31,922 nucleotides of DNA. Source: JAAYCT01 sp964499575 (GTDB lineage: Bacteria > Bacillota > Clostridia > Saccharofermentanales > Saccharofermentanaceae). This document shows positions 23,611-31,395 of this stretch, in pieces. A program made the translations under genes and the position numbers. The notes below the pieces were generated by a model. That model made no database searches, was not told the DNA's origin, and saw only the letters and a program-made list of their open reading frames with translations. The stretch covers positions 1-31,922 of the forward strand of contig CAZCLK010000019.1 in assembly GCA_964499575.1 (NCBI GenBank), written 5' to 3'. Every line of letters starts with the position of its first letter. The first letter of the stretch is position 1.

Positions 23611-24570
23611 ATGCCGCCCCCCGAAAATTCCCCGGAACCGAACGGTTTCTACGCCGAATACAGTTCATGCCGGCTGTGCCCCCGCGAATGCCGTGTCGAT
23701 CGTTTCAGCCGAAATACGGGCCGTTGCGGCATGTTTTCTGTCCCCCGCGTCGCGAGAGCGGCGCTCCATCACTGGGAAGAACCCTGTATTTCGGGCGTCG
23801 AAGAAACCGGTCCGGGCGGATCCGGCGCCGTTTTTTTCTCCGGCTGTAACCTGGGCTGTAATTTCTGCCAAAATAGCCCGATCAGTTACGGGCGCAAGGG
23901 AACAGACATCACCGCACAGCGGTTATCCGAAATATTCCTGGAACTTGAGTCTTCCGGCGCCTATAACATCAATCTGGTGACCGGGACGATGTTTCTTCCG
24001 CATATCGTCGATGCAATCACGCGCGCCAGAATGTCGGGACTTTCGATCCCGATCCTATATAACTCGGGTGGCTACGAAAGTGTCCGGGCACTCCGGATGC
24101 TCGACGGACTGATCGACATCTACCTTCCGGATATGAAGTTCTTCAGCCCGTCCGTCGCGCGTCGTTTTTGCGGCGCGCCGGATTATTCAAACCGGTGTCG
24201 GGAAGCGCTCGAAGAGATGGTCCGTCAGGTCGGACCGCCGCGCTTTTCGAAAAACGACCGGATGCAAAGCGGCGTCATCGTCCGCCACCTGATGCTCCCC
24301 GGGTACCTGTTCGACTCGCGAAAAGTTCTCCGGTATTTGACGGAAGTCTACGGAAATCAAATATGTATCAGTCTGATGAATCAATATACGCCGCCGTCTC
24401 CGTCGGTTCCGGGTGCTCCGGACCGCCCCCTGCCCGCAAGTCACTACGAAGCGATGATCCGTTTTTTGATCGACGCCGGACAGGAGAACGCCTTTATTCA
24501 GGGCGAAGGGACCTGCTCGGATTCCTTCGTACCGGTGTGGGACAGTAGCGGGGTGATTTCTGATGATTAA
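23611..24570 (+). CDS. radical SAM protein, PflA-related (COG1313-like)
   Basis: A radical SAM enzyme of 319 residues resembling a family annotated as putative pyruvate formate-lyase activating enzymes. An N-terminal cluster motif, CRLCPRECRVD with a later GRCGMF (Cys20, 23, 27, 39), precedes the radical SAM motif CNLGCNFCQ (Cys79, 83, 86). Further landmarks are INLVTGTMFLPHIVDAI, PILYNSGGYES, LIDIYLPDMKFF and LMNQYTP. An upstream TTG at 23563 opens a longer frame but falls over the TATAAT box, so the ATG at 23611, after GAGGT, is chosen. No glycyl radical enzyme lies beside it, so the target is unknown. It is a single-gene unit. Confidence 0.88.
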   Translation: MPPPENSPEPNGFYAEYSSCRLCPRECRVDRFSRNTGRCGMFSVPRVARAALHHWEEPCISGVEETGPGGSGAVFFSGCNLGCNFCQNSPISYGRKGTDITAQRLSEIFLELESSGAYNINLVTGTMFLPHIVDAITRARMSGLSIPILYNSGGYESVRALRMLDGLIDIYLPDMKFFSPSVARRFCGAPDYSNRCREALEEMVRQVGPPRFSKNDRMQSGVIVRHLMLPGYLFDSRKVLRYLTEVYGNQICISLMNQYTPPSPSVPGAPDRPLPASHYEAMIRFLIDAGQENAFIQGEGTCSDSFVPVWDSSGVISDD

Positions 24571-24623
24571 TCGGATTCGTCGGTTCGGCTAAGTGCGATG
24601 CAATCGGATTATGGCCGATTAAT
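24566..24623. repeat. inverted repeat spanning two convergent stop codons
   Basis: ATTAATCGG (24566-24574) and CCGATTAAT (24615-24623) are perfect 9-bp inverted copies 40 bases apart. One arm contains the stop of the radical SAM gene and the other that of the convergent unknown gene. No T-run follows, so this may be a weak bidirectional 3'-end structure. Confidence 0.5.
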
Positions 24624-25200
24624 GACTTGAATGAAAGAAGTCGTAATGAAGGATATAATTTAAATATATGCGATCCGCGAACGCTCGTCTCACTTCTCCC
24701 TCATAGTAACTTTTAATGTGATTCAGTGCCGAACTCAAATCTTTGTGCGTTATTTTCGCGGATATACTTCCTGTCATAGGTTGCCGCCTTAAATATTCTA
24801 TATCGCCTCGAGTGAGTTTCAAAAATCCGTTCAGGTAATTAATGCTTTCTTTTCTCGTTACCAACGGCAGGGATGAATACGCTGCAAAAACCAGGAATTC
24901 GATGACATGCGCCATGTGAACGTTTTCCGCATCTAAATTCTCCATGCGCGTCTTCAGCTTTGTGAGATTTTCAAATGTCTCTTTACTTATGCTGAGGCTG
25001 GTGGATCTCGCTTCGTCGCCGGCCCGATTTTCCTCTATCCTTCCGCGCACCTCCGTCATCTGCTCGTCGCTCATCTGAAATTCCTGAATTAAGATGCCGA
25101 TAAGAAAACCTTGCGTAATTCTGTAATCAACTTTTCTGGCCTGAATAATTTCATGCATTCTAAAACCGGTATTTCCACTGATTCTTACCTTTAAAATCAT
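24619..25200 (-). CDS. unknown protein, possible ribbon-helix-helix regulator
   Basis: I do not recognise this 193-residue protein. It is predicted soluble, with no signal or membrane segment, and is more AT-rich than its neighbours, suggesting recent acquisition. Two stretches look like ribbon-helix-helix units by pattern only: ILKVRIS followed by helices to LIGILIQEF (2-42), and TSLSISKETFENLTKLKTRM followed by VHMAHVIEFLVFAAY (about 67-111). The last 80 residues are probably helical. AGGAGGCGCAT precedes the ATG. Its promoter carries an 18-bp near-palindrome over the -10 box, which is what an autoregulated DNA-binding protein would have. It lies just downstream of a terminated tRNA-Gly gene. 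Alternatives: a mobile-element accessory protein or an antitoxin-like regulator; a toxin partner is not visible. Confidence 0.7.
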   Translation of the reverse strand: MILKVRISGNTGFRMHEIIQARKVDYRITQGFLIGILIQEFQMSDEQMTEVRGRIEENRAGDEARSTSLSISKETFENLTKLKTRMENLDAENVHMAHVIEFLVFAAYSSLPLVTRKESINYLNGFLKLTRGDIEYLRRQPMTGSISAKITHKDLSSALNHIKSYYEGEVRRAFADRIYLNYILHYDFFHSSH

Positions 25201-25226
25201 ATGCGCCTCCTAAACGATACATCGTG

Positions 25227-25244
25227 GTATGCTACGTAGTATAC
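25227..25244. promoter_or_regulatory. 18-bp near-palindrome, putative operator
   Basis: GTATGCTACGTAGTATAC is palindromic over 9-bp half-sites with one mismatched pair (25231/25240). It covers the -10 box of the gene at 24619-25200. A further half-site AGCATAC occurs at 25253-25259 inside the spacer. Binding of a dimeric repressor here would block RNA polymerase. Confidence 0.6.
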
Positions 25245-25266
25245 ACGGCTCGAGCATACTTGTCAA
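25238..25266 (-). promoter_or_regulatory. promoter of the unknown regulator-like gene
   Basis: Minus strand: perfect TTGACA (25261-25266), 17-base spacer, TATACT (25238-25243). It lies between the tRNA terminator and the ATG at 25200. Confidence 0.8.
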
Positions 25267-25269
25267 CCC

Positions 25270-25298
25270 AAAAAAAGCCTGTGCTCGCAAGCACAGGC
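25270..25298 (-). terminator. intrinsic terminator of tRNA-Gly
   Basis: Minus strand: a perfect 9-bp stem GCCTGTGCT / AGCACAGGC with a four-base loop (25277-25298) followed by seven T residues (25270-25276), eleven bases after the tRNA 3' end. Confidence 0.92.
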
Positions 25299-25309
25299 TT
25301 TCTGAATCA

Positions 25310-25384
25310 TGGAGCGGGATACGAGATTCGAACTCGCGACTTTCACCTTGGCAAGGTGACACTCTACCACTGAGTTAATCCCGC
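25310..25384 (-). tRNA. tRNA-Gly (anticodon GCC), CCA encoded
   Basis: The minus strand folds as a tRNA: acceptor GCGGGAT pairing with ATCCCGC, D-arm with GTGGTAGAG, anticodon stem-loop CACCTTGCCAAGGTG with anticodon GCC, T-arm GCGAGTTCGAATCTCGT, discriminator T and an encoded CCA at 25310-25312. The body is 72 bases, normal for glycine tRNA. It has its own consensus promoter and terminator, so it is a single-gene unit reading Gly codons GGC and GGT. Confidence 0.97.
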
Positions 25385-25395
25385 ACGCACGATGT

Positions 25396-25424
25396 ATTAT
25401 ATCGACCCGAGGTAGGAATGTCAA
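25396..25424 (-). promoter_or_regulatory. consensus promoter of tRNA-Gly
   Basis: Minus strand: perfect TTGACA (25419-25424), 17-base spacer, perfect TATAAT (25396-25401). The tRNA 5' end follows 12 bases after the -10, as expected for a strong stable-RNA promoter. Confidence 0.93.
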
Positions 25425-25473
25425 CAAAAACCAAGGTCAAAGAGGCGAGAAAAAGCCGCATGTCAACACTTCG

Positions 25474-25500
25474 AAAAATTGGTCCGGAAAACCCGGACCA
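25474..25500 (-). terminator. orphan terminator-like hairpin
   Basis: TGGTCCGG (25480-25487) and CCGGACCA (25493-25500) form a perfect 8-bp stem with a five-base loop. On the minus strand ATTTTTC follows. No leftward gene is recognisable just upstream, so it may stop antisense transcription running toward the tRNA promoter. Confidence 0.5.
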
Positions 25501-25642
25501 GTCTTTACGTAAGAACTGTCGAAATCCTCCTTCCGTCTGATTCCGGATTGTTTTCGCTCTTCGCTCCGCAACGTTTTCGCACCGCCGATCGTCTGTTTGA
25601 CAGAAAGCAGTGTGATAACGATAAGAAAAGGAGACCATTCCC

Positions 25643-26263
25643 ATGAAAATACGATTTGAAGCCGCGGTGTGCCTGATCATCATCGGATGCGTAATGATCA
25701 GCGCGTCGGGTTGCCCGCTCCGCATCCGGAGTACCGGGTCGACGGGTAGCCCCGAAACCTCCAAAGGAGGAGATCCCACCGACAATTCCGCGATCTCCGA
25801 AAAACCGGACCCCGAGGAAGACACGTCCGATCGGATCTCCCGGATCGACGTATACCACAGTTCGTTCGGCATGACAATGAGTGAGTACAGGATCGATCTG
25901 GATGGTCGGTCGTTCTCCGTTTTTTCACCGGCCATGGATGGTTACGACGAATACGCGCCGAGAGATCCCGACGCGGAAAACGAAGGGTTCACCCCGGTAT
26001 CCGAATTATCCGCAGAAGCGGTCAGCAAATTCCGGGCGCAATGCGAAATCCTTAACCTGACCGATTGGAAAGAGGAATACTATAACAACGACATTTGCGA
26101 CGGCCACCAGTGGGGGATGACCATCCGGTTTGCGGACGGGTCGGAGCGGCAGATTTTCGGCAGTAATGAGTATCCGGACACGTGGGATGATATGCGTGAA
26201 GCTTTCGAAGAACTGACCGGCAGTGACGTGCTTCAAGTCAGCAGTGACTGGCTTTACGGATGA
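25643..26263 (+). CDS. lipoprotein of unknown function
   Basis: A 206-residue predicted lipoprotein: hydrophobic signal (about 8-22) with lipobox SASGC (Cys about residue 24), a Ser/Thr/Pro/Asp-rich spacer to about residue 62, then a domain with strands (ISRIDVYHSSFGMTMSEYRI, RSFSVFSPAM) and WGMTIRFADGSERQIFG followed by a helix PDTWDDMREAFEELTG. This layout resembles small Firmicutes lipoproteins that sense or bind something at the surface, but I cannot name the family. GGAGACC precedes the ATG. A TTGACA at 25597-25602 probably belongs to its promoter, though a convincing -10 at the right distance is not clear. The C-terminus converges on the DUF1295 gene with a 15-base gap. Confidence 0.8.
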   Translation: MKIRFEAAVCLIIIGCVMISASGCPLRIRSTGSTGSPETSKGGDPTDNSAISEKPDPEEDTSDRISRIDVYHSSFGMTMSEYRIDLDGRSFSVFSPAMDGYDEYAPRDPDAENEGFTPVSELSAEAVSKFRAQCEILNLTDWKEEYYNNDICDGHQWGMTIRFADGSERQIFGSNEYPDTWDDMREAFEELTGSDVLQVSSDWLYG

Positions 26264-26278
26264 GTCCTTGCCTTTGGT

Positions 26279-27235
26279 TTATTTTCGCGAAAAGGGCCGA
26301 TAAAACGACCATCCACAATTTTCCCGCATCGTTTTCCCGTTTGCGGATAAACTGAAAGGATCAGCCGGTTTTTTGCGCCTCGGGATCGGAAGGAGAATAC
26401 GGGTCTCCTCCAAGTAGCGGTCAAATCCGCTCTTTCCGGCGGCAAGGCGCTTTTCGGCCATCGGAATACTGATGAAAAGAAACATCAGGGTGTTTGCGAG
26501 CGGCCCGATCGCCAGGTAAACATATTGAGGAAGGACCGACAGCATGACCAGATACACGCCCCACCACATCAGTATCTCACCGAGATAATTCGGATGCCTT
26601 GAGTTCTCCCAGAGCCCGGTGCGAATGATCCCGGATCGTTCGGCGCTCTTGCGAAAACGGTGCATCTGAAAATCGCTGACCATTTGAAGAGCCGCCGCTG
26701 CGTAACACACAAGGAGAGCGGGTATTGTCCATACGCGGATGGCCGGAGCTTGCAGATAGACCAGCGCCGGCACCATCACCGAATAAACGATAAGTGTCGG
26801 GAAAAGGTGTATTCCCAGGAAACTCACGAGCGGAAACCAGGCATTGCTTTTTTCTTTTAACAGATCATAGCGCCAATCCTGACGATGGAGACCCGGAAAG
26901 GTATATGCCCAATTTGCCGTCAGCCGAACGCCCCAGAACCAAATCGCGCCCAGAAGCGGCATCGCCTCCGGCCGGAGTGTCCCTCTGAAAAGGCAGGTCG
27001 CGGAAGCGATAACGATCGGCGCCACGCTCCAATAGGGATCATAAACGGATGCGTTGCCCAAAAGCGTTCCGATCAGGAAAATGAGGACGGTCGCCGCGAC
27101 ATCCGCGACGAAGACGCGAAATAGAAACCCATAGTCTGTCGTAAGAAAAAACACGGCGACTCCGACGACTGCCGCGAACAGGTACGAAAAAACGATGACC
27201 GCTAATGACTTAACGCGATTTTCTTTATACGACAT
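26279..27235 (-). CDS. DUF1295 / steroid-reductase-like membrane protein
   Basis: A polytopic membrane protein of 318 residues with about seven to eight hydrophobic segments. The signature NSRHPNYLGEILMWWGVYL (about 210-229) and the downstream PMAEKRLAAGKSGFDRYLEET place it with DUF1295 proteins, relatives of isoprenylcysteine methyltransferases and steroid 5-alpha reductases. WFWGVRLTANWAY and HRQDWRYD are further family landmarks. The substrate in bacteria is unknown. The ATG at 27235 directly follows GGAGGGGTGAGT; an open frame reaching 27355 runs over the promoter and was not used. It is a stand-alone gene with an extended -10 promoter about 40 bases upstream. Confidence 0.88.
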   Translation of the reverse strand: MSYKENRVKSLAVIVFSYLFAAVVGVAVFFLTTDYGFLFRVFVADVAATVLIFLIGTLLGNASVYDPYWSVAPIVIASATCLFRGTLRPEAMPLLGAIWFWGVRLTANWAYTFPGLHRQDWRYDLLKEKSNAWFPLVSFLGIHLFPTLIVYSVMVPALVYLQAPAIRVWTIPALLVCYAAAALQMVSDFQMHRFRKSAERSGIIRTGLWENSRHPNYLGEILMWWGVYLVMLSVLPQYVYLAIGPLANTLMFLFISIPMAEKRLAAGKSGFDRYLEETRILLPIPRRKKPADPFSLSANGKTMRENCGWSFYRPFSRK

Positions 27236-27272
27236 ACTCACCCCTCCGATCATAACCCGTTTCCCTAACGGC

Positions 27273-27281
27273 ATTATACCA
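27273..27281 (-). promoter_or_regulatory. extended -10 promoter of the DUF1295 gene
   Basis: Minus strand TGGTATAAT: perfect TATAAT with the TG extension. No good -35 is seen 17-18 bases upstream, as is common with extended -10 promoters. Confidence 0.55.
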
Positions 27282-27634
27282 AGACTCTTCGCCATTTTTT
27301 CGTGTTTTTCGCCGGGTTGCTTTATTTCTTCTCGAAAAAGAGAAAGTGCGGACACAATTCATTCAAGCTTTGTTCGCAATTGATTTGATATAATTAAATC
27401 AACGGAACGGCAGACATAAATCCCCCCCTTCGACATCTTGATCCCACCGTTCCGGAACTCTCATCCACTCGCGAAGTCCTATCCGTTGGCCCCTTACCAG
27501 TGAGAAAGACGCGCGAAGAAGAATCATTAGAAAAGCAGTCCAAAGCCTCCGACAGCACGGATTCAAGACATAATCAGTCCGCTTCGATTCTTCTTTAAGC
27601 AACTCCGTGGTTCGGATGAGTGATCAGCACAAAA
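27282..27634. other. intergenic region with inverted repeats, no convincing gene
   Basis: About 350 bases without a supported gene. It contains an AT-rich inverted repeat TTGATTT / AAATCAA (27380-27402) and an 8-bp inverted pair CGGAACGG / CCGTTCCG (27403-27410, 27447-27454). A 67-codon frame on the minus strand (27399-27602, TTG start) has no ribosome site and an odd Arg/Trp/Leu-rich composition. The stretch could hold a structured RNA or a decayed element; I could not match it to tmRNA, SRP RNA or RNase P by eye. Confidence 0.4.
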
Positions 27635-27672
27635 GATAGCCGGGAACTATATCTTCCCGGCTATCGCTTTTT
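27635..27672. terminator. strong terminator hairpin, possibly bidirectional
   Basis: GATAGCCGGGAA (27635-27646) pairs perfectly over 12 bp with TTCCCGGCTATC (27654-27665), loop seven bases. On the plus strand GCTTTTT follows; on the minus strand TTTT follows. It most likely ends the HEAT-like gene transcript leftward, 37 bases after its stop. Confidence 0.85.
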
Positions 27673-27709
27673 GCGTCCGTTTTTTAAAGCACCACTGCAT
27701 TCGCGATAT

Positions 27710-28633
27710 TCATGACGGCTTCCCGCGAAAATCTCCAAACGGGTCGTTGATGTCCGAAATATCTCCGCCGAGTTTTCGGATGACGCTCATCGACTCATAA
27801 AACATTTCCCGACCGACACTGCGCCCGTTTCTCTCCAGGTATCCTTTGAGAAGCGCGATCGCGCGCGGGTCCCCGTAATCGCCGAGACACAGCGCGCCGA
27901 TGACCTTGCGCTCCGATTTTCGAAAAGCGGCGCGCATCGTGTTGTACGTCTCGTTCGTCCGGTTCCTCGCGCCCGCCTTCGCCAGCGCGACCAGAAGGCT
28001 CTCCTCCGGGCTTCCGGCAGGAATCGCTCCGGCGGCGTCGAGTCTTTGCCGCAATTCGGGAACTATCAAATCGCCCATATCCGCCGCGTAATCGCCGATC
28101 ACATCCGCCATATAGTCGTCGGGACTTTTCGCGGAACAGAAATGTCCGAGGATCGGCCCGATCGAGGATTCTGTCCCCCATTTTCCGAGAAGCCGGATCG
28201 CCGCCGGCACAGAGGCTGAAATATCTGCATGCCCATCAGGATTCGAGTCATCAAAGCGCTCCCAGGATTCGGCGAAAGCGATGTCCAGGAGCCGGTCCGT
28301 CGCCTCCTGCCCAAAGCCGGGAAGCCGGTCCGTCAACGCGCGCGGAGGTTCGACGTCCGAGACCTCGGCCGCGACGGTAAAAACCTCCAAATATTCGTCA
28401 AGTGTTTGTAATGATGCGAAAAAATCTGCCGGCGTATCGAAAGGAAAGCCCGCGAGGGGCTTACCGAAGAATGCCTCGGCCTCGGCTTCCGTATACGCGC
28501 CGATTTCTCTTTCAAACTCCTCGGTATACACGTCCCTCGTACCGGGAACGTGCGATAAAAAAGAATCTTCGGCTCGAATCATATATTCGTTATACTTCTC
28601 GAAAAGAAACTGCGCTTGCGCACGAATATCCAT
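27710..28633 (-). CDS. HEAT-repeat-like cytoplasmic protein, function unknown
   Basis: A 307-residue soluble, acidic protein. The C-terminal two thirds show degenerate helical repeats of the HEAT / PBS-lyase kind: AAIRLLGKWGTESSIGPIL, MGDLIVPELRQRL, LLVALAKAG and LGDYGDPRAIALLKGYLERNG. The N-terminal part (1-100) is helical with no recognised motif. Such proteins are usually scaffolds; no partner is obvious. I chose the ATG at 28633, eight bases after GAGGGAG; a GTG three codons upstream is the alternative. It has its own promoter and terminator and is divergent from the large solute-binding lipoprotein gene. Confidence 0.75.
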   Translation of the reverse strand: MDIRAQAQFLFEKYNEYMIRAEDSFLSHVPGTRDVYTEEFEREIGAYTEAEAEAFFGKPLAGFPFDTPADFFASLQTLDEYLEVFTVAAEVSDVEPPRALTDRLPGFGQEATDRLLDIAFAESWERFDDSNPDGHADISASVPAAIRLLGKWGTESSIGPILGHFCSAKSPDDYMADVIGDYAADMGDLIVPELRQRLDAAGAIPAGSPEESLLVALAKAGARNRTNETYNTMRAAFRKSERKVIGALCLGDYGDPRAIALLKGYLERNGRSVGREMFYESMSVIRKLGGDISDINDPFGDFRGKPS

Positions 28634-28662
28634 AACATTCACTCCCTCGTTTATTCAGTACT

Positions 28663-28691
28663 ACTATACACAAAGCTTCAAGCGGGCTCAA
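28663..28691 (-). promoter_or_regulatory. promoter of the HEAT-like gene
   Basis: Minus strand: TTGAGC (28686-28691), 17-base spacer, TATAGT (28663-28668), about 30 bases before the ATG at 28633. Confidence 0.65.
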
Positions 28692-28792
28692 GGGTGCTAC
28701 GATGCTCGCCTACGGTACGGGTCGGTTGAAGTCTAATTTTATACTATCGATTCATATTCAGAAAGGGAAGAATCTGATATAGTGCGTTCGTT

Positions 28793-28822
28793 TTGTCGCC
28801 TTTCGCCTCCTGGTGATACAAT
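28793..28822 (+). promoter_or_regulatory. promoter of the propeller / solute-binding lipoprotein gene
   Basis: TTGTCG (28793-28798), 18-base spacer, TACAAT (28817-28822) with an extended TG at 28814-28815, about 43 bases before the ATG. Confidence 0.6.
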
Positions 28823-28865
28823 GGGAACAGTATTGGAGCTAGCTTAAGAAACGAGGCGACAGCGA

Positions 28866-31194
28866 ATGGAAAATATAAAAGAGAAGAATGATGTACGGCA
28901 GACATACAAAAGGTCGTCGTTTTTTAAGTTGTTTTGCTTCTGCCTTTCAGTGATTACTCTTGTCGGCATAACCGGTTGCAACCCGGGCACTAACGAAAGT
29001 GTTGGTTCCTCTTCCTCTTCCGGGCCGGTCATCAAACATTTCCCCGATACTTTCATCTCGGCCGATACGCCGCATTTTTCCTCGCAGAAACTCGATTTTT
29101 TTCATGCGGACAATGTAGACTCCATTATTTATCGATCCGGAACACGCACGAAAGACGGCTGGGCGTTGTGGATTAATATCGTCCTTGATGACGGCTCCTC
29201 TACTCAAAACCCGACAAGTAAGAACGTTATTTTATATTATGATTCGTCCGGACTTCAGACAGGGCAAGTGGATTTAAGCACGCTCCTTCCCGGAGATATC
29301 ATGGTCTCCGGCATAACAAGCAATCCGGACGGCGTTATTTACCTGTTGACCTCCGCAGTCAGCGAAATGGGTATCGGTAATTACGGCGTTTATATGCTGG
29401 ACCCTTCGGGGGTACTTATCGGCGAACCCATAGCAATTACGATACCGGAAAAACACTTCCCGTCCCAAATGGTAGTCGACAAAGAAGGAAATATGTATGT
29501 CGCCTGCTATGAAGCCTGTATTGTTTTTGATCTTCACGGTGAAATGCTATATACGATTGAGGACATGGACCTGACCGGACAGGTTTTTCGAGTTGAAGAT
29601 AACGTATACGTCAGCGCGTCTCAAGACGGACAATATCATTCACTGCTGTATCCCCTCAACACCCCGAAAAAAAGCCTGGAAACTCCTATCGATTTATCTT
29701 CATATGCCGGAATTTCGGGGGAGCTCTCTTCGGATGGGAAAAGATTCTATATCAAATCATCCGCCGGAATTGAGTCTTTGGATCTTGGGAGCAACGAAGT
29801 GACCCCACTTTTTCAATGGAATAATGTCAGCTTCGTTTCTGCCGGAAGAAGGAATGAACTGATTGTCCTTTCCGACCATTCGATCTTGTGTCTATCAACC
29901 GCGTATGGTTCCTTTAGCCCTCTTGAAATGTTTCTCTTTACAAAGGATCAGACCAATCCCGATGCCGGAAAAATCATCCTTACCCTGGCCGGTTTGGATA
30001 TCTNNNNNNNNNNCTATTATGGAATTCAACGATAAGAGCACAGAATATAAAGTTATGCTCAAAGACTATGCGGATGATATTGATTATACTTCCTGCTCGA
30101 CAGCCGAGCAGATTGAAGCGGCGATGGATCATATGATCCGTCAAATCAATCTGAACATTCTATCCGGTAAAGGTCCTGACATCCTTTACGGAAATTATCA
30201 TATGCCCCTGACCGCGTATGAAGATAATGGTATTCTGGTTGATTTGAATACACTCATCGAAAAGGACGACACCTTCAACAAGGAAAACTATCTGGAGAAC
30301 ATCCTGTCCCTAAGTGAGCGGGACGGACATCTCTACAAGATACCCGGGGGCTTTTTCGTCCGGGGCCTGTTCGGACCCAAGTCAGTCATCGGAGACCGGA
30401 GCGGTTGGACCGTTGATGAATTTAGAGGAATGGCTTCCTCTCTTCCGGATTCCATTCTGCCGATGCAGGGCTTCCTCCAATCATCCTTGTTGGAGGAAGC
30501 ACTGTCCTCTTCCATGGATGTGTATATTGATAAAGCCACCGGACAAGTCAATTTTGATGTGGATTCCTTCTATGAACTGCTTGATTATGCAAAAACATTT
30601 GGCTACCAAGAAGACGATCCGGATCGGGAAAGGATCGAAGACCCCTATTGGCTGATGCAAAACCATGGACTTGCGCTTCTTTTCAACCAGATTTACGGGC
30701 CTCTGCATTTCATTGAAGAAGAAGCCTATGCCGGTGAATCCATCTCCATCGTTGGATATCCTTCTCCCGATCAAAGCGGACCGCCATGCTTTCTGAGTTC
30801 CATTCTCGCCATATCCGTACAGTCGTCGCACAGCGACGCTGCATGGGAGTTTATTAAGATTTTCCTGGGCGAGAATGTTCAGGAGGCAGTATCGGAGTCC
30901 TGCATTCCTGTTCTGAAAACGCAATTGGAAGCTCAGATTGAAAAAGCAATGTATCCCAGTAGTCCGGAATACCTGATGATTTCGGAGATAGAAATAAAAC
31001 CCATGACGGAGGAACAGTCGCAGACATACCGTGATTTTATTAACGGATTGGATACCCTTGCCTATCAGGATCGGGAGATCATATCCATCATTCTGGAAGA
31101 GGTTGCTGCCTATTTTTATAATCAGAAGTCCGCAGAAGATGTTGTGGCGCTGATGGAGAATCGAGTGCAACTTATTCTTGATGAGCGAGCGTAA
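28866..31194 (+). CDS. large lipoprotein: beta-propeller-like part plus extracellular solute-binding part, interrupted by an assembly gap
   Basis: A surface lipoprotein of roughly 775 residues. The signal ends VGITGC (Cys about residue 38). Residues about 55-365 are repeated beta strands of the propeller kind (WALWINIVLDDGS, GVIYLLTSAVSEM, GNMYVACYEACIVFDLHGEML, FYIKSSAGIESLDL). After ILTLAGLDI the 10-N gap intervenes, then the frame continues one register over: EFNDKSTEYKVMLKDYADD, GKGPDILYG, GILVDLNTLIEKDD, LYKIPGGFFVRGLFG and SDAAWEFIKIFLG, the pattern of a family 1 type ABC solute-binding protein, probably for sugars. In related clostridial proteins the two parts are one chain and IILTLA...EFN adjoin, so the frame change is best explained by wrong gap length (a multiple of three is needed). 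GAGGCGACAGCGA precedes the ATG. No permease genes are in the window. Confidence 0.85.
30004..30013. other. assembly gap of 10 Ns
   Basis: Ten unresolved bases inside the lipoprotein gene. The frame is 0 before and +1 after it, so the true gap length is not 10; it should be a multiple of three and may be longer, since several residues between the two halves appear to be missing. Confidence 0.98.
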
Positions 31195-31214
31195 AGTATC
31201 TTTATTGATATGCG

Positions 31215-31274
31215 GTAGATTAATGAGCACGTTCTGTCTCGTGGACCAGAGGTCCGATGCTCAATCTTTTCTAC
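31215..31274 (+). other. possible structured RNA (branched fold) after the lipoprotein gene
   Basis: Nested complementary segments can form a branched structure: GTAG (31215) with CTAC (31271), GAGCA (31225-31229) with TGCTC (31258-31262), and inside it GGACC / GGTCC (31243-31255) plus a small CG-rich hairpin. It begins 20 bases after the stop codon at 31194. No known class was recognised. Confidence 0.3.
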
Positions 31275-31352
31275 GGTTTATCTCCTGGAACTCCTCCTGT
31301 TCATTTGTGGCTTGTCCGACGGGTGAGCGCAAAAAAGATTGGAGGCGCCAGC

Positions 31353-31395
31353 CATCGGTTTGCGCGAAAGAAAAGATTTGATGGGCAAACCGATG
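31353..31395. repeat. 11-bp inverted repeat
   Basis: CATCGGTTTGC (31353-31363) and GCAAACCGATG (31385-31395) are perfect inverted copies with a 21-base loop. The right arm overlaps a 12-bp tandem duplication GATGGGCAAACC / GATGGGCAAGCC (31380-31403). Confidence 0.75.

Noticed and set aside
25310..25384. tRNA-Gly as an integration site for a genomic island
   Set aside because: No second copy of the tRNA 3' end and no integrase gene was found within the window, although the neighbouring gene is AT-richer.
25375..25935. 186-codon minus-strand frame across the tRNA promoter and lipoprotein start
   Set aside because: It crosses the consensus tRNA promoter and a terminator hairpin and is antisense to a lipoprotein gene with a proper signal peptide.
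27399..27602. 67-codon minus-strand frame
   Set aside because: TTG start without a ribosome site, biased composition and overlap with inverted repeats; kept only as a note in the intergenic entry.
30004..30013. True frameshift or pseudogene in the lipoprotein
   Set aside because: The register change falls exactly on the N run, so an artificial gap length is the simpler explanation.
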